This document shows positions 37,706-45,970 of a stretch of DNA of 64,000 bases, piece after piece (positions within the stretch are counted from its first letter, which is position 1; each line of letters begins with the position of its first letter). The DNA is from Rhizosaccharibacter radicis (GTDB lineage Bacteria > Pseudomonadota > Alphaproteobacteria > Acetobacterales > Acetobacteraceae): contig JAMZEJ010000004.1 in NCBI GenBank assembly GCA_024508355.1, forward strand, positions 124,001 to 188,000, in the 5' to 3' direction. The translations under genes and the position numbers were made by a program. Below the pieces are notes generated by a model, which saw only the letters and a program-made list of their open reading frames with translations, did no database searches and was not told the origin of the DNA.

Positions 37706-38640
37706 GCGGCGTCTCCGCCCTCACCCGCCGGCATGCGACCGAGCTGGAAACGATCTCGGTCACCGTGCCGGACGAGGCCGTCGACGCCTACGAGAGCGCG
37801 CTCGGCACGGTCTGCACCACGGTCGGCATCTTCGAGGCGGACGATACCCAGACGGTGTGGCGCGTCGAGGGCGTCAAGGACGTCGGCTTCGGCGAGGCGG
37901 CCCTGGTGGGCGCGCTGGCCCTGGCCGCTGCCGCCACCGGCATCGACGCTCCCCTCCTGCGCAGCCGCACGGAAGCGGAGGGCTGGCTCGCCCGCACCTA
38001 CGAATCCTTCCCCGAGCAGCGCATCGGTCAGCGCTTCGTGGTGCGCGGCACCCATCTCGCCGAGGCGGAGCGTCATGACGGCCGCATCACCCTGACGCTG
38101 GATGCCGGCATCGCTTTCGGCTCCGGCGAGCACGGCTCCACCCGCGGCTGCCTGCGCGCGCTGGAAGGAATGGCGCATCGGAAGCCACGCCGCATCCTCG
38201 ATTTGGGATGCGGCTCCGGCATCCTGGCGATGGGCGCGGCTGCCCTGCTGCGCCGGCGGGTGCTGGCGGTGGATATCGAGCCGTGGTCCGTGCGGGTGGC
38301 GGCGCAGAATGCGGCACTCAACGGGCTGGCGCCGCTGGTGGCCTGCCGGTTCGGCAACGGCTGGCGCACGCCGGACATCCGCCGCGGCATCGTGGGGCAG
38401 CCCGGGCCGCGCGGCGGCGAATACGATCTGGTGTTCGCCAACATCCTGGCGCGCCCGCTCTGCCAGATGGCGCGCGACCTGTCGGCCCGGCTGGCGCCCG
38501 GCGGCACGGCGATCCTGGCCGGGCTGCTCGACACCCAGGTGCGGATGGTGCTCGCCGCGCATCGGCGTCAGGGGCTGCGGCTGGAACGCCGGCTGCGGGA
38601 AGGCGACTGGGCGACGCTCGTGCTGCGCAAGGCGGGATGA
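37702..38640 (+). CDS. prmA: Ribosomal protein L11 methyltransferase
   Basis: Class I SAM-dependent enzyme that methylates L11. 312 residues from GTG 37702, overlapping the uvrD stop (GTGA), with GGGAG upstream. GIAFGSGEHGSTRGCL precedes the SAM motif ILDLGCGSGILAMGA, then VLAVDIEPWSVRVAAQNA and the PrmA motif VFANILARPL. The N-terminal domain (1-100) is the usual L11-recognition part. Confidence 0.93.
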   Translation: MSGVSALTRRHATELETISVTVPDEAVDAYESALGTVCTTVGIFEADDTQTVWRVEGVKDVGFGEAALVGALALAAAATGIDAPLLRSRTEAEGWLARTYESFPEQRIGQRFVVRGTHLAEAERHDGRITLTLDAGIAFGSGEHGSTRGCLRALEGMAHRKPRRILDLGCGSGILAMGAAALLRRRVLAVDIEPWSVRVAAQNAALNGLAPLVACRFGNGWRTPDIRRGIVGQPGPRGGEYDLVFANILARPLCQMARDLSARLAPGGTAILAGLLDTQVRMVLAAHRRQGLRLERRLREGDWATLVLRKAG

Positions 38641-38644
38641 GACG

Positions 38645-39175
38645 GTGGCCGCGAACGACGCCTCGGACGTGATCATCCGCGATGCACGCGAGGACGACCT
38701 GCATCGCATCCTCGCCATCACCAACGACGCGATCCTGCACACCACCGCCCTATGGACCGTCACGGCCGCCACCCTGGAAGGGCGCCGGGACTGGATGCGC
38801 GACCGCTTGTCGGCCGGGTTTCCGGTGGTGGTGGCCGAGCGGAACGGCGACGTCGTGGGTTTCGGCTCGTTCGGCACGTTCCGGCCGCATGACGGGTACC
38901 TGCACACCGTCGAACATTCGCTCTACGTGGATGCCCCCGCGCGAGGCCGCGGCATCGGCCCCCTGATCCTGCAGGCGCTGATCGACCGGGCGCTGGCGCA
39001 AGGCAGGCATGTCATGGTGGGCGGCATCGCCGCCGACAATGCGGCGTCCATCCAGTTGCACGAGCAGTTCGGCTTCCGCCGGGGCGGCGTGCTGCCGGAG
39101 GTCGGGCGCAAGTTCGGTCGGTGGCTCGACCTGCTGTTCATGTTCCGCATCCTCGGCGACGCGTCGCCGGATTGA
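38645..39175 (+). CDS. GNAT family N-acetyltransferase (phosphinothricin-type)
   Basis: 176 residues with the GNAT fold: IIRDAREDDLHRILAITNDAI at the start, GSFGTFRPHDGYLHTVEHSLYV, and the acetyl-CoA loop DAPARGRGIGPLILQALID, ending in FGRWLDLLFMFRIL as in the phosphinothricin/methionine-sulfone acetyltransferase group. Start taken as GTG 38645, 4 bp after prmA. The natural substrate is unknown; amino-acid analogues are likely. Confidence 0.85.
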   Translation: MAANDASDVIIRDAREDDLHRILAITNDAILHTTALWTVTAATLEGRRDWMRDRLSAGFPVVVAERNGDVVGFGSFGTFRPHDGYLHTVEHSLYVDAPARGRGIGPLILQALIDRALAQGRHVMVGGIAADNAASIQLHEQFGFRRGGVLPEVGRKFGRWLDLLFMFRILGDASPD

Positions 39176-39504
39176 CGGGCGCCCACGACCGGGGGGCTTC
39201 CGCGGGGCGGATATCGGCGCATCCTTCCGGACGCGCCGTTGATCGGGCTCTGGCTGAAGTGGCGGCTCCATCCGCCATGGCCGCACGCGCCCAGACCCGG
39301 CGCGATCGGTGAACGGGCGGCGGCCGGTTTCGCCATTCCTGAATCGCGGACGGCTGCGGACGAAGAAGAGGGCCGCGCCATCCCCGCGTCCTTCCGGCGC
39401 TGCGTCGACGCCTCGCGCAGCGTGTCCGGGGCGCCTGCCCCCTGGACGCGGCGGCGCGAGCGGCCGATGTTCCGGCCGTCCGACCGTTGATGGTGCGCTG
39501 TCCG
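39176..39504. other. Intergenic region GNAT to Xaa-Pro aminopeptidase
   Basis: 329 bp. Open frames run through it but none has protein-like composition, a ribosome-binding site or a recognisable domain. No clear promoter or hairpin seen. Confidence 0.45.
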
Positions 39505-41295
39505 ATGTCCCTGCCCCTCGCCGACCGCCTTTCCGCCCTTCGCCAGCGCCTCCGGACCGACGGTCTGGACGGCTTCCTGCTGCTGCGCGGCGACGAGCAT
39601 CTCGGCGAATATGTGGCTCCCTACGCCGAGCGGCTGGCGTGGCTGACCGGGTTCACCGGCAGCGCCGGACTGGCGATCGTTCTGAGCGACCGCGCCGCGG
39701 TGTTCGCCGACGGGCGCTACACCCTGCAGATCGAGACCCAGGTGGACGGCGAGCGGTGGGAAAGGCTGCATCTGCTGCAGGACCATCCCGATCGCTGGCT
39801 GGCCGAAGCGGCCGCGGTGCCGGACCGCGAGGCCCGCATCGGCTACGACCCATGGCTGATGAGCGAGGAGTTCCTGGGCCGCTACGCCCGGCCGGGGATC
39901 GAGCTGGTGACGGTGGATGCCAATCCGGTGGACGGGATCTGGACGGACCGTCCCGCCGTGCCTCTGGCGCCGGCGGTGCCGCACCCCCTGGAGCGGGCCG
40001 GGATCGCATCGTCCGACAAGCGCCGTCAGATCGCGGCGCTCCTGGACGAGGCCGGGGAGGACGCGGTGGTGCTCAGCGACCCCGCCTCCATCGCGTGGCT
40101 GCTCAACATACGCGGCGGCGACATCCCCTTCACGCCGTTCGCGCTGGGCTTCGCGATCCTGCACCGGGATACGACGGCCGAACTGTTCATGGCGCCCGAG
40201 AAGCTGGCCGCGGACACCCGCGCCTGGCTCGGAAACGAGGTAAGCCTCCATGCTCCGGCGGCGCTGCCGGGAGCCCTCGCGCAGTTGGCGGGTCGCCGCG
40301 TCAGGATCGATCCGGTCACCACGCCCGCCTGGTTCGCCCGCACGCTGCGCGCGGCAGGAGCCACGATATCGGCCGCTGCCGACCCGATCGCCCTGCCTAA
40401 GGCACGCAAGAACCCGACCGAGCAGGACGGCACGCGGGAAGCGCATCGCCGGGACGGCGCGGCGATGTGCCGGTTCCTGCACTGGCTGAGCGGGAACGGG
40501 GTCGGCGTCACCGAACTCGAGGTCGTGGAGCGGCTGAACGCCTTCCGCGCCGAAAGCCCGCTCTACCGGGGCGAGAGCTTTCCGGCCATCTCTGGCTCCG
40601 GTCCGAACGGCGCCATCGTCCACTACCGGGTGGACGAGGCCAGCAACCGTACCCTCGGGCGGAACGAGGTCTTCCTGATCGACAGCGGCGCGCAATATCC
40701 TGACGGCACCACCGACATCACCCGCACGGTGTGGCTCGGCGATGGCCCGGCGCCGGACGAGGTACGCGACCACGCTACCCGCGTGCTGAAGGGCCATATC
40801 GCGCTCGCCACCATCCGCTTTCCTGCCGGCGTGGTGGGAATGCGGCTGGACGCGCTGGCCCGGATGTTCCTGTGGCAGGCGGGGCTCGACTACGACCACG
40901 GCACGGGCCACGGCGTCGGCTCCTTCCTGTCGGTCCATGAGGGACCCTGTTCCATTGGGCCGGCGGCGCGACCGGTGGCGCTGGAGCCCGGGATGGTGCT
41001 GTCCAACGAGCCCGGCTTCTACCGCGCCGGGGCATACGGCATCCGCTTCGAGAACCTGGTGCTGGTGCACGCGACGGAGCCGGTGGACATGCCGGGGGCC
41101 AAGCCGTTCCTTAGGTTCGAGCCGCTCACCCTGGTGCCGTTCGACCGCGCGCTGATCGAGCCCGCCATGTTGTCGGCGGAGGAACGCCGCTGGGTCGATA
41201 CCTACCACCGCCGGGTGCGCGACACGCTGCGGCCGCTGCTGACGCCGGAGGTGCAGCAATGGCTGGACGCCGCCTGCGCGCCGCTGGCGAACTGA
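39505..41295 (+). CDS. pepP: Xaa-Pro aminopeptidase (M24B)
   Basis: Removes N-terminal residues followed by proline; cytosolic dinuclear metallopeptidase. 596 residues: two creatinase-like N-terminal domains (about 1-310) and the C-terminal pita-bread domain with the complete metal set D393 (LIDSGAQYPDG), D404 (TDITRT), H469 (DHGTGHGVG), E502 (LSNEPGFY) and E516 (IRFENLVLV). This three-domain form resembles eukaryotic APP1 in length and ligand spacing. Start is ambiguous among ATG 39490 and 39505; the latter starts MSLPLADRLSALRQ. Confidence 0.94.
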   Translation: MSLPLADRLSALRQRLRTDGLDGFLLLRGDEHLGEYVAPYAERLAWLTGFTGSAGLAIVLSDRAAVFADGRYTLQIETQVDGERWERLHLLQDHPDRWLAEAAAVPDREARIGYDPWLMSEEFLGRYARPGIELVTVDANPVDGIWTDRPAVPLAPAVPHPLERAGIASSDKRRQIAALLDEAGEDAVVLSDPASIAWLLNIRGGDIPFTPFALGFAILHRDTTAELFMAPEKLAADTRAWLGNEVSLHAPAALPGALAQLAGRRVRIDPVTTPAWFARTLRAAGATISAAADPIALPKARKNPTEQDGTREAHRRDGAAMCRFLHWLSGNGVGVTELEVVERLNAFRAESPLYRGESFPAISGSGPNGAIVHYRVDEASNRTLGRNEVFLIDSGAQYPDGTTDITRTVWLGDGPAPDEVRDHATRVLKGHIALATIRFPAGVVGMRLDALARMFLWQAGLDYDHGTGHGVGSFLSVHEGPCSIGPAARPVALEPGMVLSNEPGFYRAGAYGIRFENLVLVHATEPVDMPGAKPFLRFEPLTLVPFDRALIEPAMLSAEERRWVDTYHRRVRDTLRPLLTPEVQQWLDAACAPLAN

Positions 41296-41341
41296 GCCGC
41301 GGCGCATCCCTTCTCTTCCCGTTTCAAGGAGCATTCGAAGC

Positions 41342-42364
41342 ATGACCGACAAGATCCCCGCGACCCTGATTCCCGGCGACGGCATCGGACCGGAGATCAC
41401 GCAGTCTGTCGTGGACATCCTCGATGCACTCGGATCGCCGTTCGCCTGGGACAGCCAGCTGGCGGGGATGGCGGCGATGGCGGATGGCGGCGATCCGCTG
41501 CCGCTGGCGACCATCGAGAGCATCCGGCGTACCGGTCTGGCACTGAAGGGTCCGCTGACCACCCCGGTCGGCGGCGGCTTCAAGTCGATCAACGTGACGC
41601 TGCGCAAGGAATTCGAACTTTTCGCCAATCTGCGCCCGGCGCGCACGCTGATCCCGGGCGGCCGCTTCGAGAACATCGACATCGTTCTGGTGCGCGAGAA
41701 CCTCGAAGGTTTCTACGCGGCGATGGAGCACTACATGCCGCTCGGTCACGACGCGAAGGCGATCGCGATGTCCACCGGCTTCAACACGCGCGCCGAATGC
41801 CGCCGCATCGTCACCTACGCTTTCGAATACGCGGTGAAGAACAACCGCCGGAAGGTGACGGTGGTGCACAAGGCCAACATCCTGAAGGCGCTGACCGGTC
41901 TGTTCCTGGAAGAAGGCCGCGCGATCGCCAAGGAATACGAGGGCCGCGTGGAGATGAACGAGCGGATCGTCGATGCGTGCGCGATGCAGCTGGTGATGGA
42001 CCCGTGGCAGTTCGACGTGATCGTCACCACCAACCTGTTCGGTGACATCCTGTCCGACCAGATCGCGGGTCTCGTCGGCGGCCTCGGCATGGCGCCGGGC
42101 GCCAATATCGGCACCTCGGGCGCGATCTTCGAGGCGGTGCACGGTTCGGCGCCGGACATCGCCGGCAAGAACGTCGCCAACCCCACCGCCATGCTGCTGT
42201 CGACCGCGCTGATGCTGCAGCATGTCGGGCGTCACGACCTCGCGGCGCGGCTCGACAAGGCGATCGACCACACGCTCACGGTCGCGAAGGTCCGCACCCG
42301 CGACCTCGGGGGCGAGGCCGGCACGAGGGAATTCACCGACGCCATCCGGCACCATCTGGCGTGA
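41342..42364 (+). CDS. icd: Isocitrate dehydrogenase, NAD-type
   Basis: TCA-cycle enzyme converting isocitrate to 2-oxoglutarate. 340 residues in the short isopropylmalate-dehydrogenase-like class: TLIPGDGIGPEIT, SINVTLRKEFELFANLRP (substrate Ser/Arg residues), LVRENLEGFYAAMEH, VTTNLFGDILSDQIAGLVGG and EAVHGSAPDIAGKNVANPTA. The HGSAPDIAGK segment is that of NAD-using enzymes rather than the NADP type. AAGGAG lies 11 bp upstream of ATG 41342. The stop overlaps the next gene. Tartrate or isopropylmalate specificity is a less likely alternative. Confidence 0.9.
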   Translation: MTDKIPATLIPGDGIGPEITQSVVDILDALGSPFAWDSQLAGMAAMADGGDPLPLATIESIRRTGLALKGPLTTPVGGGFKSINVTLRKEFELFANLRPARTLIPGGRFENIDIVLVRENLEGFYAAMEHYMPLGHDAKAIAMSTGFNTRAECRRIVTYAFEYAVKNNRRKVTVVHKANILKALTGLFLEEGRAIAKEYEGRVEMNERIVDACAMQLVMDPWQFDVIVTTNLFGDILSDQIAGLVGGLGMAPGANIGTSGAIFEAVHGSAPDIAGKNVANPTAMLLSTALMLQHVGRHDLAARLDKAIDHTLTVAKVRTRDLGGEAGTREFTDAIRHHLA

Positions 42365-42642
42365 CGGGAAGCGCCACCGAGGCGGCGATCAGGGACGAGA
42401 TCCTGCGCCAGACGGCCTCGCGCGGTCCCGAAAGCTCGATCTGTCCGAGCGAGGTGGCGCGCGCCTTGTCGCCGGACGATTGGCGCCGGCTGCTCGACCC
42501 GGTGCGCAGGACGGCGGCCGCCCTGTCCCGTGAGGGCCGGGTGGAGATCCTGCGGAAGGGCAAACCGGTCCCGCCGGAAGCGATGCGCGGCGTGATCCGC
42601 CTCCGCGCCGCGGCGACGGACGATGGCGGCGATAAGCGCTGA
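42361..42642 (+). CDS. DUF3253 protein
   Basis: 93 residues from GTG 42361, overlapping the icd stop as GTGA, so translation is coupled. AAIRDEILRQTASRG, SICPSEVARALSPDDWRRLLDPVRRTAAALSREGRVEILRKGKPV is a winged-helix-like pattern typical of DUF3253. A small DNA-binding role is possible but unproven. Confidence 0.85.
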   Translation: MTGSATEAAIRDEILRQTASRGPESSICPSEVARALSPDDWRRLLDPVRRTAAALSREGRVEILRKGKPVPPEAMRGVIRLRAAATDDGGDKR

Positions 42643-43030
42643 CAACCGTCGCCGATTGTTCTTCCCGGGGTCCGGAGTCCCCCGCCGAACGAGCGAGAAC
42701 GCCGAACATAGTCCCCCGGCGGGTGGCCGGGGGGTCGACAGGATGTGGGCGTCCCGCCCTGGCTGACGGACGATGAAGGGGGATCGGGCGACCTCGGCCC
42801 GACCGGTCTATGCGACCTCGGGGCCGCCTGAACCGGGGTCTTGGGTGGAACGAGGCTACGCGGCCACGCCTGCGATCTCAGGCCAGACCATGCTAGCCTA
42901 CCCAAGCGTGGCGCCCGCCCGTGACCCCTTATGCCCCTTCTCCCGGAAGCGGCGGCGAAAGTCCTCCGGACCGCCTCGGCCAGCACAGCGCCGGGTCTTG
43001 TCCAGGTCCGGCCCTTTGGGCCGGCGCCCG
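42643..43030. other. Intergenic region DUF3253 to doxX-like gene
   Basis: 388 bp between convergent genes without a supported gene. It has several short inverted repeats, e.g. GCCTG (42868-42872) with CAGGC (42879-42883), and the hairpin at 43008-43024. No known riboswitch or structural RNA was recognised. Confidence 0.4.
43008..43024 (-). terminator. Hairpin after the doxX-like gene
   Basis: CCGGCCC (43008-43014), TTT loop, GGGCCGG (43018-43024), starting 6 bp past the stop of the leftward gene. A perfect 7-bp stem but no U-run, so termination is plausible rather than certain. Confidence 0.45.
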
Positions 43031-43375
43031 TCATCGACCCTTGAAGAAGCCGGTCAGCGCCGCCAGCAGCATGCCGGCGCGCGGGGTCACCAGCACGTCG
43101 TCGCCGTGCCGGAGTTCGGCACTGAGAATGCACACCGAGGTGCTGCTCAACAGCAGGGCGCCGAGACGCTGGGTCGAGCGGGTCATCAACAGCGCCGCTC
43201 CCAGAAGTTCGGACGCGCCGATGGTCTGCATGTCGCGCCGGGTCCAGCCCCAGCTCTTGAACAGCCCCTCCTCCACCTTGGCGGGAACGAGCTTGGCGAT
43301 GCCGGCGGACGCGAAGCCGAGTCCGACCAAGGTGTGCCAGAGCGACGGGGCGCGAGAGCCGGACGACAGGATCAT
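43031..43375 (-). CDS. DoxX-like integral membrane protein
   Basis: 114 residues from ATG 43375 (GAAGAAGG upstream) with about four hydrophobic segments: LWHTLVGLGFASAGIAKL, IGASELLGAALLM, LGALLLSSTSVCIL and AGMLLAALTGF. The order FASAGIAKL...GASELLGA is the DoxX/DoxD-like pattern. Such proteins are linked to redox or stress functions in some bacteria; no specific role can be given. Confidence 0.75.
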   Translation of the reverse strand: MILSSGSRAPSLWHTLVGLGFASAGIAKLVPAKVEEGLFKSWGWTRRDMQTIGASELLGAALLMTRSTQRLGALLLSSTSVCILSAELRHGDDVLVTPRAGMLLAALTGFFKGR

Positions 43376-43563
43376 GGCGTGACCTTCTTCATCGAGGGAA
43401 TGCGGTTCGCGCGGGCCGGAGACCCGCGCGGCGGCGTTGGCTCCAGCAACGCAGCGCACGGCCTTCCCGTTGCGTGCGTCGGGCGGGGCGGTCCAGGGCA
43501 TCGAAACGATCACGCTTGTGGAACGATGAAGCTGCATACGCTCCGAGGATCCTGCGGCCCGAC

Positions 43564-43848
43564 ATGAACCATCTTCTCGATCTCCTGCTGAGCGCGATCT
43601 TCTGGCTGATCGGGCTCGTCGCCGCCGGCATCGGCTGGATGGAAGGGGTTCTGGCGGGCCTTCTCGCGGGCGTCGGCGTCACCGGGCCCACCGCGTCGGC
43701 GATCCTGCTTCTGGTGGGTATCCTGCTGGTGGTGGCGGCCTTCCGGCTGTTCGGACGGCTGCTGGGCGTGCTGATCCTCCTGTTCCTGCTGCTGCTCGCC
43801 CTGCACTGGCTGCTGGCGCCGCACGTGCATCCGGGGCTGACGGTGTGA
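43564..43848 (+). CDS. Small two-helix membrane protein, unknown
   Basis: 94 residues from ATG 43564, mostly hydrophobic: LLLSAIFWLIGLVAAGIGWMEGVLAGLLAGVGVTG, then SAILLLVGILLVVAAFRLFGRLLGVLILLFLLLLALHWLL. Probably two to three membrane helices with a short His/Pro tail. No family recognised. The ribosome-binding site is poor (GAGG about 14 bp upstream). Divergent from the doxX-like gene and upstream of the tRNA promoter. Confidence 0.6.
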   Translation: MNHLLDLLLSAIFWLIGLVAAGIGWMEGVLAGLLAGVGVTGPTASAILLLVGILLVVAAFRLFGRLLGVLILLFLLLLALHWLLAPHVHPGLTV

Positions 43849-43874
43849 CGGGGCCGGGACCCGCACGGCGCGCG

Positions 43875-43903
43875 TTGACTTGGGTGCCGCGCGGCGATAT
43901 CTG
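43875..43903 (+). promoter_or_regulatory. Promoter of tRNA-Met
   Basis: TTGACT (43875-43880), 17 nt, TATCTG (43898-43903), 17 nt upstream of the mature tRNA 5' end. Close to the sigma-70 consensus and correctly placed. Confidence 0.7.
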
Positions 43904-43920
43904 ACCGCTCCCGGCGCGAT

Positions 43921-43995
43921 GGCGGCGTAGCTCAGCGGTAGAGCAGGGGAATCATAATCCCTTGGTCGGCGGTTCAAATCCGTCCGCCGCTACCA
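43921..43995 (+). tRNA. tRNA-Met (CAT), elongator type
   Basis: Folds as a complete 75-nt cloverleaf with encoded CCA. Acceptor GGCGGCG (43921-43927) pairs with CGCCGCT (43985-43991; one G-U). The D-stem is GCTC/GAGC, the anticodon stem GGGGA/TCCCT (43946-43950 and 43958-43962), and the loop ATCATAA holds anticodon CAT at 43953-43955. The T-stem is GGCGG/CCGTC with loop TTCAAAT, and ACCA ends at 43995. The paired first base and the AATCATAATC loop fit the elongator rather than the initiator. The lysidine-modified Ile-CAU tRNA is a less likely alternative. Confidence 0.96.
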
Positions 43996-44134
43996 CCGCG
44001 CCGGTTTCTCCTTCCCAGCGATCCTCCGCTTCACGAACGGCCTGCCCGGTCGCGAGCGAGGTCACTACGAGCATCGGTGCTTGCCGGACGACCGGTCCTC
44101 GGGCTCCGATACGAGCCATCAGGATGGAGCCCGG

Positions 44135-45274
44135 ATGCAACACGACTTCCTCCAGCTCGTCCGGCAGGTCAGGCACTGGCTGAGCTGGCTGCCGCCCCAG
44201 TTCGCGTCCGTGCTGGTACTGGTGCTGGCCGGCGGCGCGGCGCTGCTGGCAGGCCGGATGCTGGTGAACCTGCTTCTTCGGGTGCCGGGCCCACGGCGCG
44301 AGTTCTTCCGTTCGCTCGCGAAGGGCGTACGGCAGCCGCTGCGGGTGCTCGTGGTGGTGATCGCCGTGGGGGCCGCCCTGCCCGCCTCGGGCATCTCCAA
44401 CACGGGTTTCGCCATCGTCGAGCAGGGACTGCTGGTGGCGGTGGTGCTGCTGATGGGATGGGCGGCGGGCAGCACGCTGCGGATCGCGGGCGATCTCTAT
44501 CTGCATCGCTTCAAGACCGGCGAGGAGGACAACCTCATCGCGCGCAAGCATGTGACGCAGGTCCGCATCCTGCGCCGTGCCGCCGACATCCTGGTGTTCA
44601 CCATCACCATCGCCATCGCGTTGATGACCTTCGAGCCGGTGCGGCAATACGGCGTGTCGTTGTTCGCGTCCGCCGGCGCCGCGTCCCTGGTGGTCGGCCT
44701 GGCCGCACGACCGTTGCTCACCAACCTGATCGCCGGCGTCCAGATCGCCATGACGCAGCCGATCCGCATCGAGGACGCGGTGATCGTGGAAGGCGAGTGG
44801 GGCTGGGTGGAGGAGATCGCCTCCACCTATGTCGTGATCCGGCTGTGGGACTGGCGCCGGATGATCCTGCCGATCGCCTACTTCCTCGAGAAGCCGTTCC
44901 AGAACTGGACGCACCAGTCGGCGTCGCTGATCGGCAGCGTGTTCTTCTATCTCGACTACTCGGTGCCCGTGGATGCCATCCGCGCGCGGCTGCAGGAGAT
45001 CGTCAAGGAAACTCCGTTGTGGGACGGCAATGTCGTCAACCTCCAGGTGAGCGACATGAAGCAGCGCGAGGTCGAGATCCGCATGCTGGTGAGCGCGCGC
45101 AACGCTCCGCAGGCCTGGGATCTACGGTGCTTCGTTCGCGAGAAGATGCTGATGTTCCTTCAAAGCGAGCACCCGGAAGCGCTGCCCCGTACAAGGCTGG
45201 AAGGAGACGGCATGTCGGCCCTCGCCGGGCGGCGTCCCGACCGGCCCTCCCCTCAGGCCGATCTGCCCGGGTGA
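44135..45274 (+). CDS. MscS-family mechanosensitive ion channel
   Basis: 379 residues from ATG 44135 (GGATGGAG upstream; a TTG at 44081 is less likely). About four N-terminal membrane segments (near 24-44, 72-92, 101-122, 155-180), the last being the Gly/Ala-rich pore helix GVSLFASAGAASLVVGLAARPLLTNLIAGVQIAMTQPI, followed by the beta domain with IRIEDAVIVEGEWGWVEEI and a C-terminal cytosolic domain. Releases solutes on osmotic downshift. With mscL, two osmotic safety valves lie in this window. Confidence 0.93.
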   Translation: MQHDFLQLVRQVRHWLSWLPPQFASVLVLVLAGGAALLAGRMLVNLLLRVPGPRREFFRSLAKGVRQPLRVLVVVIAVGAALPASGISNTGFAIVEQGLLVAVVLLMGWAAGSTLRIAGDLYLHRFKTGEEDNLIARKHVTQVRILRRAADILVFTITIAIALMTFEPVRQYGVSLFASAGAASLVVGLAARPLLTNLIAGVQIAMTQPIRIEDAVIVEGEWGWVEEIASTYVVIRLWDWRRMILPIAYFLEKPFQNWTHQSASLIGSVFFYLDYSVPVDAIRARLQEIVKETPLWDGNVVNLQVSDMKQREVEIRMLVSARNAPQAWDLRCFVREKMLMFLQSEHPEALPRTRLEGDGMSALAGRRPDRPSPQADLPG

Positions 45275-45970
45275 ACGGCATAGCGTCCCTTGGGAGACAT
45301 TGAAGATCCTCCCGACGGTGCGGTGTCCTCCGGTCGCGTGTCGTCAGGCAGAAGCACAGCTTTTCTGCCATGCGAGGACCAGAAGGTACGGCAGAGCCGT
45401 CACCCCGAGGTTATCGTGCTCGCAAGTCAGGTGTCTCCTGACCGGGCGAACGAGCCGGGCTCGGGAGTTGCGGGCCGAATCTGCGAGATCGGCTGCTGGA
45501 TCGACGACGGGGCATATCGAACGCCCCGCCGACCATGGGCGCGATCGCAACGCACTCGGATCGCCGCCACCCGCAGGTTTCCGCCGGTTCGGCGCCGCTC
45601 ATGCTCGCGCGGGTCTTCCCTTGAACCGGCTGCCCCGGGCTCGGGCGAAATCGGCCCCCTCGACGCCAGGTTCCCCTCGCCGGGTCTCACCGAAACAGCG
45701 TGTCGGCGGGTGTCCTTCGACCGCCCCCCATACCGCTCTTATCGTTCCGCTGGCTGGACGAGGATGTTCCAGACCACCCGTGAGGCTGTCATCCGATGAC
45801 GGGGATCGGGTGCCTCCTTCACGGCCATCCCCGCCCGGCTTTCCGGCCAAGCACCGATTGTTCTGCGGTGCCGTCCGGAAGCGGAGGAGGCTGGTTATCC
45901 AGAAACGAGCAGGCCTCTACGACATCACAACGAAGAAGGGGCGCCGGTGATGACCGGCGCCCCTTTTCGA
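45275..45970. other. Large intergenic region mscS to DUF4167
   Basis: About 0.7 kb with no convincing gene on either strand. The open frames are Arg/Pro/Ser-rich without hydrophobic periodicity or domain signals, typical of non-coding GC-rich DNA. A 7-bp hairpin GGCAGAA (45347-45353)/TTCTGCC (45363-45369) lies 72 bp after mscS, and a strong terminator is at 45936-45967. I found no match to tmRNA, RNase P, SRP or 6S RNA features. Confidence 0.45.
45936..45967 (-). terminator. Strong terminator of the DUF4167 gene
   Basis: 13-bp perfect stem AAGGGGCGCCGGT (45936-45948) and ACCGGCGCCCCTT (45953-45965) with a 4-nt loop, directly after the leftward DUF4167 stop. Leftward it is followed by TTCTTCG; rightward it ends in TTTT (45964-45967), so it may work in both directions. 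Confidence 0.85.

Noticed and set aside
45300-45950. 216-codon open frame in the mscS-DUF4167 gap
   Set aside because: Arg/Pro/Ser-rich without domain signals, and its end lies inside the terminator hairpin.
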